64,000 nucleotides of DNA, from the NCBI GenBank assembly GCA_037102815.1, contig BTPP01000004.1:806001-870000 (forward strand). The letters are read 5' to 3'. The notes under the pieces are model-generated. The model saw only the letters and a list, made by a program, of their open reading frames with translations, was not told the DNA's origin and ran no database searches. Position numbers and translations under genes: made by a program. This DNA comes from Neurospora intermedia. Taxonomy: Eukaryota > Ascomycota > Sordariomycetes > Sordariales > Sordariaceae. This document shows positions 12,438 through 26,336 of this stretch, in pieces. Position 1 is the first letter of the stretch; the number at the start of each line of letters is the position of its first letter.

Positions 12438-15400
12438 TTAATAGAAAGAATCCTACTAAGTCTTTATATTAATATATTGAAGACAATTAAGAAGACCGAT
12501 ACATACCATCTATCACATCTATATAATATCCCAATTCACTAAAACTATCTAATATTAATAGCCGGCCTAACTACGCTCGTAAACCTTCGAAATATCTACA
12601 ATATAGATACTATCTATAAATAAAGCTAGTAAATTAATAATTAAAGACTCACCCGTATCCTCGACCAATAGTAACTCCAGTGCTAAATCTATATAATCTA
12701 TCGGCTTTACTTTAATTAGTATAAGGAAGATACAGCGTTTATTATACTTCTTTTACTTATATATAAAAATATAATTAATACGGCCAATATTATCGCCATT
12801 GGCGTTAGGGCTGGGGCTAAAGCGGTAATACCTAATATAATTACTAATACCGAAGGTATAATATTGAAGGGTACTAATACGAGCTGGATATTAATTTATA
12901 TTAATTATATTTTCTAATCTCAATTTATAATAAGTATTTAAGCGTATTCCTAAGGGTAATTTTAGTAATATTAATAATCGGGCGTATTTTTAGGGGGGGA
13001 GTGGAATAGTATCTTTATAATATATATATATTAATATATACTAATATTATACATACTATATATATACGTTATATTGAACGCTCCCGGAATAATATACTAA
13101 TATAAATACTGCTAATAATATCTACCAATTATTATCGGCGAATTCGGTATTTCGGACTTTAAAGTATAGGTATAGATATAGGTATAAATATAAATATATA
13201 TACCTATCGGTAAAAAATACTTTCTTACTATATTATAAATTCCCAATAGTAAATTACTATACTTATATACTATAATCTAGATTATATACCCAAAATAAAG
13301 CACAACAAAATAGATTAAACATTAATATAATAAATAGAAGTAAAAAAGAAAACTCTCTAATAATAGGGTAATAAACTCGCTATATATTTATTAACCTACT
13401 AATAATATTAGGTCGAATATACGTATTATTAATAAATTCTAGGATATCGAACTCCGATTCTTCAATTTATTTCCGCTTTTTAATACTAGACTATCGCTCG
13501 TCTTTATATAATAGACTATCGAATAAATTAGGAGTATCCCGAATAATATACCTAATCTAATTAATTAATTCTATATTATTATTAGCGAACGAATTTAGTA
13601 GGGTAAATTAGATAATATAAATAATATACTCTTATTCGAGGATCTATTTTTCAACGTCTCTACTATTAATCGTTTCGGCCGTCTTTTTAAGTCTTCTATC
13701 GTTCAATTATCATTAATAATCAAACTAACATTATTCATTATATAATCCCAATACCTATTTTTATATATTCTAACTCTATAGCGCGGATTACATACTATAA
13801 ATTGCTAGTACCTATACCTATACCTATACCTATACCTAGCGGGCGCTAAAATATAAATCTAGGGGTAAATATCGATTTACTTATAATATTTCTCTTCTAC
13901 TAATATATTTAATAGACTAAATAGTCTATAATACTAATAGAATTCGCTATAATATATACCTATATATATATTCAGCCGTAATACCTTCTTTATATATTTC
14001 TTAACTCTTTTTAAAATTATAGTAGCCTCTACAACTACCTCGGCTACCACTCCTACTTCCTCGTCTTCAATTATAATATTATCGCCATGTACATTATTAT
14101 TAACCTCCTTATTAAAGCTACTTACTACTACTATACTTATAATTAATATTAAAAATTTAAATTATTAAAATAATAGTTATAAAAGTAATCGATCTAACTA
14201 AGCGCGAAATCTATATAGGTTATTCCTTACCCTCGGATTATTAATAGTAGCTTCTACCACTATATTATACAATTTAATATACTATTTTCTAACCGCCAAT
14301 ATATAATACTCTAAATCTTCATACTCAAACCGTATATTTCTAGTATTTATTAATATACTATTATTCTAAACTATTACCGCTAGAATTCTAGTAAATACAA
14401 TTACCAATATAATATTTACTTTATATACCGTTTATTCGTCTTCACTATCTTTATATTTATAATTAAGTTGGATAATAAATTTCCAGACTTCCTATATATA
14501 CTTTTCAATATAATCTTTCCGAAGCTATAATATAAAAAGAGGGGGGGCGATAATCGACTATTTTGTATAGTCGGTCAAAGTATAGCTCCTAAGGTATAAA
14601 ATCGGAGAAGGGAGGGCAATCCACCCGGATAGAAACGGCTAATATTAAATAGTTAAACTATATTCCGTTTTTACTCTTACTATTAGGAATACTTCTAATA
14701 ATATTTCGTATATCTCGGCTATAATACCCTTATATTCAGAATATACTAAATCGGGAACCCCAATTAAAATAATATTTAATACTAGGGTTAAATCGAATAA
14801 AGCCGGCCGAATTAAACTAATACCCTATTAAGTCTTATATATTATTTAATTACCTTTAATCGTAAGGTTAATATCAATTTCTTACCTTATTTACAAATAC
14901 TAATAATAGTACTATTTAATATCTAGATTAAATACAAAGCTATCTAATATATTCTATTAGTCAATAATATAATCTAAACTAATAAAGCAAAAGCAGCAAA
15001 ACTTTTAACCCCCTATACCTACTATATTAATATTTTAATTCTACTAAGGTATATCGCCAGTATAATACAAAGTAAATACTAATATTAGCGTTAACCTTCC
15101 TTCAACCTATATTATAACTATACCTTTATCTAATAGTATTAAACATCCTAGAGCCTTAATAATATTATTAAAATTTAATATATAGGGACCTAAAATAATA
15201 GGGAAGATATTAATATTTTAAATTCAAATATTATATAATAAGCCAGCCAATAACTAATATACACCTATAATAGACTAGTATATATTATAGTATATATTAA
15301 AGCCGTTAATAAAAGTAAGGATAGGGCAACTAATTACATTAAAACCCAAGTTATTGACTTTATCCCAATATTCTTCGAATATAGTACGACCAAATTCCTT

Positions 15401-17270
15401 AATTTCTAAATATACTTAAAGGGGTAGCGTATATACAAGGGGGTATATTTTAAATCTTTTAATTATTAATACTACTCCTTCAACTTCAAAAATATTAACT
15501 TCGTATCCATTTGGGTTATTCCTAGTAATCTAATCTAGAATATAGCGCACTAAAAAGTAGCTATTTTTCCACTCAATATCCGGCTCTATTATATATTTCT
15601 TAAAAAGTCTTTTTTCCCTTTACCTCCCTTTTTACACTAACGGGTTGGGATTATTCAAATCGTCGCCATTAAAATAATTAATAATAATAAGAGCAAATTA
15701 GTTAGCCTAGTATTAAAGAATCCAGAGTTCCTCATTAAGCCGGATAACCAACTCATATTCTCCGAATAATATATACTAACTAATCTAATAATATACGCTA
15801 ATACCAAGGAAATTATCATCGATATAGTTAATATACATACACTCATTAATAATTAAAGTAATTTCGCTAATATATTTATAGACATTAGAAGTAAAGTTCT
15901 TCCTAATAACTTTAATACAATTAATATAAATATAATATTAGGGGTCGTCTTCTAATAAGCGATAATAGCATTTGGAATTATCAAACTCATTGTAGCAATA
16001 GAAGTAAATAAAATTTAAAAGAAAAATAGCTTTACTATTATCATTGGAATTGCTAATAAAATGCGTATATTGGCCAAATATAGTACGAATTAATAATAAC
16101 TAAGAAAGGGAATAAAATAATTCTATTGGGTTATCAATAAAATAGGCTATACCTTTATATATTGTTATAGCGGTATTTAAATTTAAGAAGGCTTAAAAAA
16201 GGGATTATAGGTCTATAAAATATAAGGGTCTAAGAATTATCAACGCATTGGATTCCTCTTCGCCTAATATACAATTTTAGTATTATTCTTATTATTGTTA
16301 TTACTATTGCCTTTTCCAATTAGCTAATTCCGTCTTTATTTTTAATATATACAATAGCACTTTAGCTATACGCATATCGATTAAAGATAATCGTCTAATT
16401 GTACGATTTTTCAAAGTCTCGAATTATCTTAGCAATCGTTAAATATCGGTTATAGGCCTCCTATCCTAACTACGCAATATACTAAGGATTTTAACTATTG
16501 CCCTATATTATCTTTACGAACGCCTATTAATAATAATATATAGACCAAACGCTATTTAAAAGTCTATCAAATACTCATACTTACCGGTTATAATAATAAT
16601 AGATCAATTTTAATATATTAAAAATAAAACTATATACTATAGTACTTTAAAGGATAACCGCTAATTCTTAATTAATTTATTCGGCCACCCAATTATCTAC
16701 AAAATCTTCTTCGAATATATATATTTCTAATTCTTTATTAAAATTGTATTTATTATACTTAATATTAAAACGTAATTACTCTTCGTTAAACCTAATAAGT
16801 AGTATATTATTAATATTCATTAAATTTTCAAACTATTATTAAATATTTATAAGGTCTATACCTTTATAAATATCATTTTAATTAATAATACCTACTTGAA
16901 TTAATAATATAGTCAAGTAAGGGGTAAATATTAAATCGAACTTACCCTTAAAATTACTATAACTATTACCCTAATCCTTATAATCACCCAATTCGTTAAT
17001 ATCCTCCTAATTATTAATATTATCGTTATATACCAGACTTATATTAAACATAACTATATCGTTATCGCTGTAGTTAAAAAGAGGGGAAAATTTTAGTAAT
17101 TTTGATTTCGAACGTCGAAATTATTATTACTATTAGTATAAGTAAATTCTAGGGAGGGGTATTCGTTTATTAAAACCAACTCAGAGGGGAAATAGTCTAT
17201 TAATAATTCGTTCAACCTATAAAGAATTATTATTATCCCTTTTTATTATTCTAATCCTACATTTAAATAT
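12438..17270 (-). pseudogene. Transposase (tnp2-type, Plavaka/KDZ-like), element B copy
   Basis: Leftward copy. The start position reads ATA (17270-17268) where C has ATG, and the end is TAA at 12440-12438 where C has TGA. The span of 4,833 nt is a multiple of three and only 12 nt shorter than C, so the register seems preserved, but the gene is dead through many TAA/TAG codons. The hallmark segment is at about 15130-15310, and the C-terminal block (IYIVDIS-like) at about 12560-12800. The region encoding the Arg-His repeat of C is RIPped to Tyr-type codons (13803-13835). Confidence 0.75.
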
Positions 17271-18402
17271 AATTGGAAATACTTAAAGTCAGACAATATT
17301 AGAATATAATAATAGGAATATAAGTAGATTTAGTAAAGGGGAGAGTTGCAAAGGGGAGAGTTATAAAGGGGAGAATTACAAAAGGGAGAATTACAAAGGG
17401 GAAAATCGAATATACTAGTAACTATATTATATAGGGTAAATTATATACTCTATTACATTTATCTATACTAATCTACTTTATCTAAGATACTTAATAATAA
17501 ATAATTAAATAAGGTTAGTATTATACTATAAATAAAATGAATATTTACTAATATAAATAATAAAATCTATATAAGGCTAATACTACTATATAGTTTTATA
17601 ATTACTAGGACCCACTTCCCCTACTAAAACTACCTAATAAATAAGGGTCTAAAGTACAAATAAATAACTACCCCTATATTAAGCCGCGTTCTAATCCATT
17701 TATATACGAATACTTTTATATAAACTTCAATACTACAAACCATTACTATATTCATCTATCTATTACCCTACTATTTACCCTACTATTTAACCTAACCTTA
17801 AGACTACTTACCTATATAGAATGTACTAAAATATAATCGTTATTAATAATACTCTACTATCTAATTTTACAATCCTATTCACTAATTTAAAATAATTACT
17901 AGTATATTATTAAAGACGGCTAACTACACAATTTATATTCGTTAGAATAGTAAAACCACCCCGCTTTCGTTATTAAAAGGTAATAGAACTATTATAATTA
18001 TATTTACTAATTACTATTACTAATAAATACTAATTACCTACCTACCACTATTTTATCTAAATTATCGACGAAGTTAAACAAAAGTAAATATACCTCTATC
18101 GACCCGCCTTATCGACCTACCAAACTTTCTCTCCTCTCCTTCTTAAACTTTCTCTCCTTCTCAAACTTTATCCGGGAAACTTCAATAACCCTACTTCAAT
18201 TATCTCGAACTCCGCCTCTTACAATAGGATTCAATTAATTTACAACTATTTACAACTACTACTTTAAATCAAATCCTCCCTATTTTATAAATTACTATAA
18301 ATATTACTTTAATTTAATTTAATATATAATAATACTAATATAATAATTTAAATAGAGGGCTCTACAAAGAGGAAGAGAAAACCGCCTACTTTTATAATTA
18401 AT
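17271..18402. promoter_or_regulatory. Intergenic divergent-promoter region of element B
   Basis: No gene. Holds the 15-bp minisatellite GGGGAGAGTTGCAAA type at about 17338-17405 just upstream of the transposase start, and CTTTCTCTCC/CTTCTTAAACTTT pyrimidine repeats at about 18125-18172 on the ORF2 side, in the same order as in A and C. Confidence 0.5.
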
Positions 18403-18633
18403 TTATAAAAAATTAAGAGGACCGTCAACTTCGAGGGTTACTAAAACTGTAATAATAGTAATAACGGCTACTATTATAAAGATAATTATAAAAATTATAA
18501 TAAATAATAGTAAATTACTAGTAGTACGCCTAATTCGCCTACTACAAACCCTATAAAGCCGGCGTAAGCGTCTATATATACGACTAATACCTATTAATCA
18601 ATTCTCAAAGTATAGGCCTAAGTAAATTAATAT
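18403..18633 (-). pseudogene. Small single-membrane-span ORF, element B copy
   Basis: 231 nt including stop, the same length as the C and A copies. The start reads ATA (ATG in C). Basic stretch, then a Leu/Ile/Val/Phe run of about 25 residues, then a short tail. It lies between the transposase and ORF2 and points away from ORF2. Confidence 0.55.
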
Positions 18634-18728
18634 TATAAATACCGTATTTAATATATAATTCTAATAATTCTATATTATAATAAAGCCCCCGCAATATCAC
18701 TTCACCGGCTAGATTAAGCCCTCGGACT

Positions 18729-20688
18729 ATAGTTAAGAAGAATTTCAAAAAGACTACTATTTATTTTAAATCTACTACGACCAATTCAACCAATCCTTTA
18801 ATTAAGGATTCCTAAGCGATAATCCAATAACCTCCCCCTAAATTTATTACGCCTAAAGTAATATTATAAAATAGTTATAATTAATATTAATAATATTAAT
18901 ATTAATAATATTAATAGTAGTACCCAATCCTAGACAATAATTTATCGAAATATAATATATAGTCACTACGTTAAAAGATAATTAAATTACCCTAATATTA
19001 ATTATCCCCTTTCAATTACAATTAATCTCCTCTCCCTCTATTTAATTATAATTAATAACCTTATTAACCTTCCCCCTTTAATTATAATTAATTATTACCC
19101 AATCCTTACTTTAATTACTAATTATCCCTTCCACTTAATTGCAATTAATAACCTAACTACTAACCTTCGCTATTTAATTATAATTAACAACCTTCCAATC
19201 CTTACTTTAATTACTAACCTTCCCCTCTTAATTATAATCAATAACTTTATTAATCTCCCCCCCTTAATCGCAATTAATAATTACTACCTCCTAATTACTA
19301 TTTACCCCCGCCTCTTAATAGTAACTATAATTATAATTACAATTAATAACTACCTCCCCCTTCTAACTACCTACCACCCCCTCTATTAAATTACAATCGC
19401 AATCGTAATTATAATTATAATAACGGTCGTAGCTATTTACTAAATAAAAGTCAATTATATAACGATTAAAGTATAGCGGCTATAAACGAAAGTATATATT
19501 TTTCTTCTATTATAGGGCTTAATAAAGAAACTTAGTAACGATAAGAATAATATAAATTAAATAATTTAAAAATTCGATCACAAAATACCGAGGAATAAAT
19601 TCGAAACCCGGATTTAAATCTCGAAGAATATAATCGGTTATATAACGAAGCAAATCGATTTAATAATAAATTAAAATACCGAAAGGATTTAGTCGAACGA
19701 ATAATATATAAATTTAAATAATAAAAAGCTAAAGCGAGGATTAAACCTATAATTAAACTTAGAAATAGAAATTCCGAGTCCGATAACGAACCTTCAACCC
19801 CGAAACGGTCTAAGAAAGTAACGGAAAACTTAGTGAAGAGAATTATAGTATTATAGAAATCGAAAAGGATAGTAATTTTACCTTCCTTCTTTAAGAAATT
19901 TAATAATACTAAACTAAGTAGTATAATATTACCTCCTACCCCTAATACTAAATTCAATAATATACCCCCTTTTATTCCTAGTAATAAACTAGGTAGTATA
20001 GTACTACCTCCTATCCCTAATATATCTAACCGTACGCCTCCTTCTATCCCTAGTAAAATTACCTCTAATTATAGACCCCCTTCTATCGCTACAAATTAAA
20101 ATACCGGTATATATTTAATAATAAATATAGAAAGTATTTTTTAAACTAATAAATTTAATAAAAATAAAGAGGATCCTAATTTTAATAATATTGGTACTCC
20201 TAGCCAATCTATCGCTCCTAACCGTCGTACTACCCCCAATCGTCCTACTTCCCCCAATTGTCCTACTACCCCCAATTAATCTACTATTCCTAATTATTCT
20301 AACGTTTATAATTATTCTAATACATTAAATAGAATATAAGAAGAAGCTAATTCTAAATTCGAAAATCCCAAAGACGATACTAACAATATTAACCTTAGTA
20401 ATTTCAATAAATAAAATTTTAAGGACTATAATAGACCTAATTATTTAAAGACCCCTAATAATATTAATTATAGTAGTAACGAAGGTAATTTAATTTAATA
20501 AAGATAGAATAATATTAACTAATTAGAGGATACCTACTCCGAATATTTCTAAGAACCTACCCGTACTAATCTATAGGCTATTTAAAAAATTAGTAATATA
20601 CCCCTTCGCTTACAATATAATCCTATTACTAATAATTACTACTATATTACAAATTTTAAAATTCCTAAAACCCTATTACCTAGAGATA
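18729..20688 (+). pseudogene. ORF2 of element B, first part (split by E)
   Basis: Start reads ATA at 18729-18731 where C has ATG. It follows C ORF2 domain by domain: Gln/Pro-rich start, Arg-Ser/Arg-Gly repeat (about 19390-19440), charged coiled-coil segment (about 19540-19870), Pro/Ser-rich linker, and the beginning of the conserved core. It stops at the insertion of E; the remainder is at 43768-45090. Nearly all Gln codons have become stops. Confidence 0.7.
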
Positions 20689-21520
20689 CTTAGTTGGATA
20701 TATAGGAATCGTGGATACCGTACTGGTACCGTACCACTACGGTATATATATACCGTAACCAAACATTCTACGGTCGCTCTACGGTAAATAGTCTGGTACG
20801 GTAATTTGGCACTAGGGCGGATTTCCCACGGTAGATTGGCACAGTACCAGATTTCCCACGGTAGATTAGCACCCGGGTCAGGAAAAATTAATCCCTATCC
20901 AAATGTAGGCCGGCCTACATACATACATACATACATAGCAGTACAAAATAATAGGGAAGTCGCGAGGGACGCTTATATTATCTACTACCTAACTACCTAC
21001 AATTATAGTACTAGTACCAGTGCCAGTACTACTATAATACCGCCGACGGCCCAACGTAGCGCACTATACAATTAATAACGGCTTATATTACAACCGAGCG
21101 TACTACACTATAGAAATCTTTAATGTACAATACTATTATATTATCGACGGCCGGCGCTGCGCGCCGGTCCAATATAATTAGTAGCAATAATATCGTATTA
21201 TTCGTCTAAAATAATTAGTCAATTTATTATCACACGCCAGAGACAAACACACGAAAGCTACACTAGTAGTACAAATACGAAGAATAATTAAATATAGCGA
21301 TTAGACAGGGCTATACAGGGCATAGAGACAGTCGGGTATATATTACGGTTAGACTTCTAATTTACAACGGAGAAGAAAAGAATAGATAGAATATCGGAAA
21401 AGAAGTCCTTGTTGTACTAAATTATAGCTAGGTGGCTGGTATATCTATAGTAGATACTATATATATATTAGACTTGTTAATAGTTCGTACAATTGTAAAA
21501 AATAGAATAATTTAATATAA
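20689..21520. other. Left sub-terminal region of element E
   Basis: No gene. Sub-terminal direct repeats with core TTTCCCACGGTAGATTGGCA at about 20820-20872, related to CACGGTAGTTTGGCA and ACGGTAATTT near the right end (43635-43665), are likely transposase-binding sites. Then come the 16-bp palindrome TGTAGGCCGGCCTACA (about 20904-20919), an ACAT repeat (20918-20937), the conserved GAAGTCGCGA box and AT-rich sequence. Confidence 0.65.
20951..21000 (+). promoter_or_regulatory. Conserved sub-terminal GAAGTCGCGA box (element E)
   Basis: Reads GGGAAGTCGCGAGGGACG, about 265 bp from the left end, followed by a TATTATCTACTACCT-type tail. Same box and spacing as in A, B, C, F and G although the surrounding sequence differs. 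Confidence 0.45.
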
Positions 21521-24500
21521 TTACATTCTATTAATTAAGTAGTACCTCTTTATTGTACGTCTACTATTAGGGTACTTAATATAGTTAGGCATCGGTTATA
21601 TCCAGATAATATCCTAAGATACTAATATTAATATTGGTCGATAATTTTATTTCTAGCGTTTATCAAACTTCGAGACGTCTACGATATATACCCTTTTTAT
21701 TGAAACCGTTAGTAAGCTAATAATTAACGCTTCTTATAGAAAAATGCGGGGCAGTTCAAGGTTAATATTTATAATATTTAATACTACTATTTTCGTAATT
21801 ACTAGAAAGATATAGCGTTCGCTATAGTAACTTTACCTATACATAAAAATATAGTTAATACGGCCGAATATATTATCATCGCAATATTTAATATTATCTC
21901 CTACACTATATATATATCTTCGGAAAGTCCTATATACATTTAGTTACTACTAATTATAATTCCGATTTCGGTACGATGTATTCGGATATCTGCGGATGGG
22001 ATAATATAATGTACGGTAATACGAACTATAATATATGCTATTCGTAATAAATACAATTATTAAAACAACCAGTATATACTAACGTTATAATGTGCTATTA
22101 GTAAGGATAAACTTGCAAGGGGGTGGTAAGGCCTTGCATCTGCCAAAGTAACATACTGGAATAATAGTTCGGAGAAGTAGGCTCGGGGTTTCGGAATCCA
22201 GGCACAGCAAGGTACATAGATGGACGGCTAGTTATAGTACCTGCTTTGACACATAGCTAGCGTTCGTTAATAGACATAGGATGAGGTACACTTACCGATC
22301 TACAAAGGAAACTCAATTCGAATATTGAATAGCACCTGGATTAAACCGTTTGACATCGATACTATAATCTAATTCGTATATTGTAGATAGAGTACGGCGG
22401 AAGGTATCCGATATTTAACGTAATAATAATAGTAAGTAATAGCTATATTTAATAACAGGGTGGTATACGTTACGCATTTTGGCTTTCTTAAACTTGCTAA
22501 TAATAGTAGGTCGTAGATAGTTTTCGCCTGCGTTGGGAATATCCAGCTCTTCTTCCTCCCGAATAGTAGGGGAGGGGGTTATGCCGAATCTAACCTTATT
22601 ATTACGCTGAAATAAATCTTCGAATAAAGTAGGCGCTTACTAGGCTAGAATATTAATTTAATCTATTAAAGCGCGGTCGGTATCTATAAATGAATTGAGT
22701 AGAGTAAAACGGATGGTGTAAATAATACGCTCCTGCTCGAGGATCTATTTCTCGATATTTCGGCCGTTAATCGTTTGGGCCGTTACTTTTAATCGTTTGT
22801 ATCGTCGTTATTAATCTTAATCCTTCAAGATTGTCCCTTTCGCTGAGGGCTCGGGTTTTGTATACTAATTGCGATAGAACTATATAGGGCGGCCTAGCGC
22901 CGGGCCGAAATTTCGTATATATAATACGGGTATATTAGGGTTTTAAAGGTAATTATTAATATAATTTACTTATAATATTTCTCTTCCGCTAATATATTAA
23001 ATAAATTAGGTAGACTATACTCGTTATAAAGACGGCTATAATATATACTTAAATATACATTTAACTGTAATATTTTTCTAATATACTCTTTTATATACTT
23101 AGGAAAGTTAGTTACCTCCGCCGTTATATTTATAATACCCTATTCCTCATCTTCTTCGAATATCTCTATATTATTTAGTATTTTAATATTTATTATACTG
23201 TTGCCACTACGGCCATTAGTACTACGACTATTTATCGTACTAAGGCCTCTAATACTTATTAATCTACTTACTTTAGCTAATAAAATCCGAAATAATATTT
23301 ATAACGGATAATAAGCTCGACTTCCGAATATTTGAGGGTAGTACGCTCTGGGATTTTTAATTATTATATATACCGCAGCCTTATAAAGTTTTTTATACTA
23401 TACCCTTCTATTAAAGGTAATATTTTTAATTTTTTTATATACTTACTTGGTATTTTTAATATTTATTAATACCGTATTGCTCTAAACTATTATTACTATT
23501 ACCTATATAATATAGCTTACTAAATTATCGTCTGCTCTATTATTTTTATTATCATCTTCCCCGTCTAAATCTATATAGTTAAGTTGTATAATAGTTTTCT
23601 AAACTTTCCAAATATACCGGTTAATATAGTCTTTACGTAACTATACTTCTAAAAGGGGTGCGATAATAATTGACTATTAAATATATTAGGATAGGTTATA
23701 TAAATTGAAATAGGAGATAGACGGTAGAATATTCCAATTAGAAGGAAATGGCCAACTTCGAAGTATATAGCTATATTTAATATATACTTTAGGCGTAAAA
23801 AAGATATTAAAAAATATTTCGTAAGTAGCGGCTATTATACCCTTATACTTAGAATATATTAGATTTAGTACCTGGGTTATAATAGTATTTAGCGCCGGTA
23901 TAAGGTCAAATAAAGCTGGTCGTATCCTACTAATACCCTACTAGGTTCTAAAAGCGGCCTTATCTTTCTTAGTAAATAAATTATTATTTACTTCGTACTA
24001 TATTTGTATATATTAGTAATAGTACCTATTAATTTGAGGGGTAGCTATACCGCGAATAATATTTTATTGGTTAACGATATATTCTAGACCGACGAAGTAA
24101 AAACGATAGAATTTATAGTTTGCTATACTAATAATGCTAGTATTTTGGTTCTATTGTGGTATATCGCTAGTATAATAGAGTATAAATGCCGAAACTATAG
24201 TAAATCTACTATAGATTTCTATTATTACTATACCCTAATTAAACGGTATTAAACAACCGAGATATTTAATAACATTATCGAAGTTGGAAGTATGAGGGCC
24301 TAGAATTAATAGGAATATATTAGTATTTCTAGTATAGCCATTTCTAAAAAATAGGCCGGCCGGGCTCTAGTACATACTTATAACTAACCGACGGGTATTA
24401 TAGTAAACGCTAAAACCGTCGATGAATGTAAATACTAAATAATTTAATATATTTATACTATTATTAACCTTATCCTATTAATCCTCGAAAATTATACAAT

Positions 24501-25299
24501 TAAATGCCTTAATTTCCAATTCTACTCGAAGGGGTAAAGTATATACAAATAAATAAATCTATCTTTCAGATTCAGAATTATTAAGGTCTACTTAATAGCC
24601 GGTACTATCTCTTTCGTTAATCCCTACTTTATTAAAAACTTAGTAAACTAAAAAAGAATTCTTTTTTTTCTCGATATATAGCTCCGTTAAATATTTCGCA
24701 AAGTTTAATTTAGGCCTTCTAAATAGGACGGCCGGACTCGGGTTATCTAAGTCGTTACTATTAAAATAATCGGCGTTCACGGGTATAAACTAATCGGCCC
24801 AATACTAAAGAATCCAATACTCTTCATCTATATATATTATAAATTTAAACTTTTTAAATTGTATATCCTAACCTACTTAATAGTATATACTTAATCCTAG
24901 AAATTCCTACTTAATAATATTAATATCCATATATTCGTTAATAATAAACGTAACCTCCCCTTTATACTCGTAAAAATCGTTAATATAATTCTTATCCACA
25001 GCCTTAACCCGGCCAATATATATAGTATAGTCAAGGTAATCGTTATGAAACCGATAATTACAATGGCTATTCTCTTTACAATAGTAGAAATAAATAAAAT
25101 CTAACGGGAAAATAGCCTTCCCATTATCATTACTATAACTAACGAAATACGTATACTCGCCAAAGGTCGTACGAATAGATAATAACTAATAAGGTATATA
25201 ATGTAGCTCTATTAAATTATCTACCAAATAGGCTATACCTTTATACATTATTACAACTATATCTAAATTAAAAAATATTTAAAATAATAACTTCGGGTC
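21521..25299 (-). pseudogene. Transposase of element E, C-terminal and central part
   Basis: Leftward gene split by element C: this piece runs from 25299 down to about 21521, and the N-terminal piece is at 36886-37990. The C-terminal block is recognisable at about 21590-21880 (MYR-type, ERYIFLVITK, IISLLTV, VYIVDVSKFDKR). The segment matching the hallmark region of F lies at about 24220-24440. RIP stops are throughout. The end at TAA 21521-21523 is an estimate because register over the whole length was not verified. Confidence 0.65.
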
Positions 25300-26336
25300 C
25301 GTACCTGCGGGTCCCCCCCTGCAGCTTACCATCCACTTACCGTCTCCAGACTGTAAGTTTCAATCGCGACGATGTTAAGCGAACTTGCAGTCTATGAATC
25401 GTCTGTAGCTCTGTACAGTAAATGGACAGCTACAGTAAATTGATCCGACACAGTAAATTGCATTTGGAAGCAGGAATCCTGGATTCTGGTTGGTCCATGT
25501 CAAGGTAGATGGATCTCGCATACATCTGCCTACAGATGCCTGCATATCACAGAACGGAAGTCGCGAACGACGTACATTTGTCTACGGATCTACCTACTGC
25601 CGCCCGCCTGCCTGCCGCCCACCCTGCGCACAGTCTAGCCCGGCGCTGCACCTGCACCCAGCGCCTGCACCCAGCACCAGCACCCAGCGCCTGCACCCAG
25701 CGCCTGCACCGCACCGGCGCCCGCCCCGGCACTACACGCCCGCCGGTTGGGGGTGCATGCAATTGAATGATCTTGATGCAACTGAAATGGGCAATTGAAC
25801 TTACATAGAACAATGCGATTAATGCGATGCGACTGGTGCGATGCGACTGGTACGCGATGCCTACGAATGCGTCAATCTCAGGGGCAGCTCAAATACAGAA
25901 TAATAGGTATGCTCATACACGGACTGCAGTAATGGCCGTAATGCCATACAACGGCTGGGAATGTCAGGGGTAACTTAGTACACGAACACACGGGCTAGTG
26001 GCCGTAATACAAATGCAATAGCTATAAATACGGTCAATTCAGGGGAAGCAAACACGCACTGACAGACAGACTGCTGGCTAGCCGTAATGCCATACAACGG
26101 CTAGGAATATAAGTAGTTAATACATTCAGGGATAACTTAGTACACAGACGGAACTGTTCAATTGATCGATCTGGATATCACGGTATTAAGGATACTTATA
26201 GTAATTAGACCTCTATATGTCAGGTATTAATTATCGATACTAGATACTGTACAACGTTAATATTAGTTAGTATACCACCACCGAATGCAGAAAGAAACAA
26301 CACCTTCAATATACTATAACATCCCCAATACGCAAA
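25300..26336. other. Left sub-terminal region of element C
   Basis: No gene. The terminus is followed by three sub-terminal motifs of the type CAGTAAATTG (about 25420-25460) and a GC-rich block with CAGCGCCTGCACC direct repeats (25647-25712). Small ORFs across that block on both strands are composition artefacts. The last 500 bp are AT-rich and non-coding. Confidence 0.65.
25551..25600 (+). promoter_or_regulatory. Conserved sub-terminal GAAGTCGCGA box (element C)
   Basis: Reads CGGAAGTCGCGAACGACG, then GTACATTTGTCTACGG and CTACCT, 251 bp from the left end. The un-RIPped reference version of the box. A related GAAAGTCGCGACTGCC occurs about 290 bp from the right end (36588-36603). Confidence 0.5.

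Larger units (their letters stand above)
11401..20688 (+). mobile_element. Element B, first segment: family-1 transposon split by element E
   Basis: Begins CTTACCTACGGGTCCCCCCC at 11401 and follows C closely throughout (left sub-terminal region, leftward transposase, small membrane ORF, rightward ORF2) until 20688, where homology stops inside ORF2. It resumes at 43768 at the exactly corresponding point of C (about 34505-34515). The intervening 23,079 bp is element E. The B continuation is then cut by element F at 45091. B and A form a head-to-head inverted pair. Strong RIP throughout. Confidence 0.85.

Noticed and set aside
1-20688. A and B as long terminal repeats of one element
   Set aside because: They are inverted, carry full transposase genes, and have CTTACC-type ends.
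25490-25813. Three overlapping Pro/Ala/Arg-rich ORFs
   Set aside because: GC-rich sub-terminal repeats are open in many frames; not conserved in A or B.
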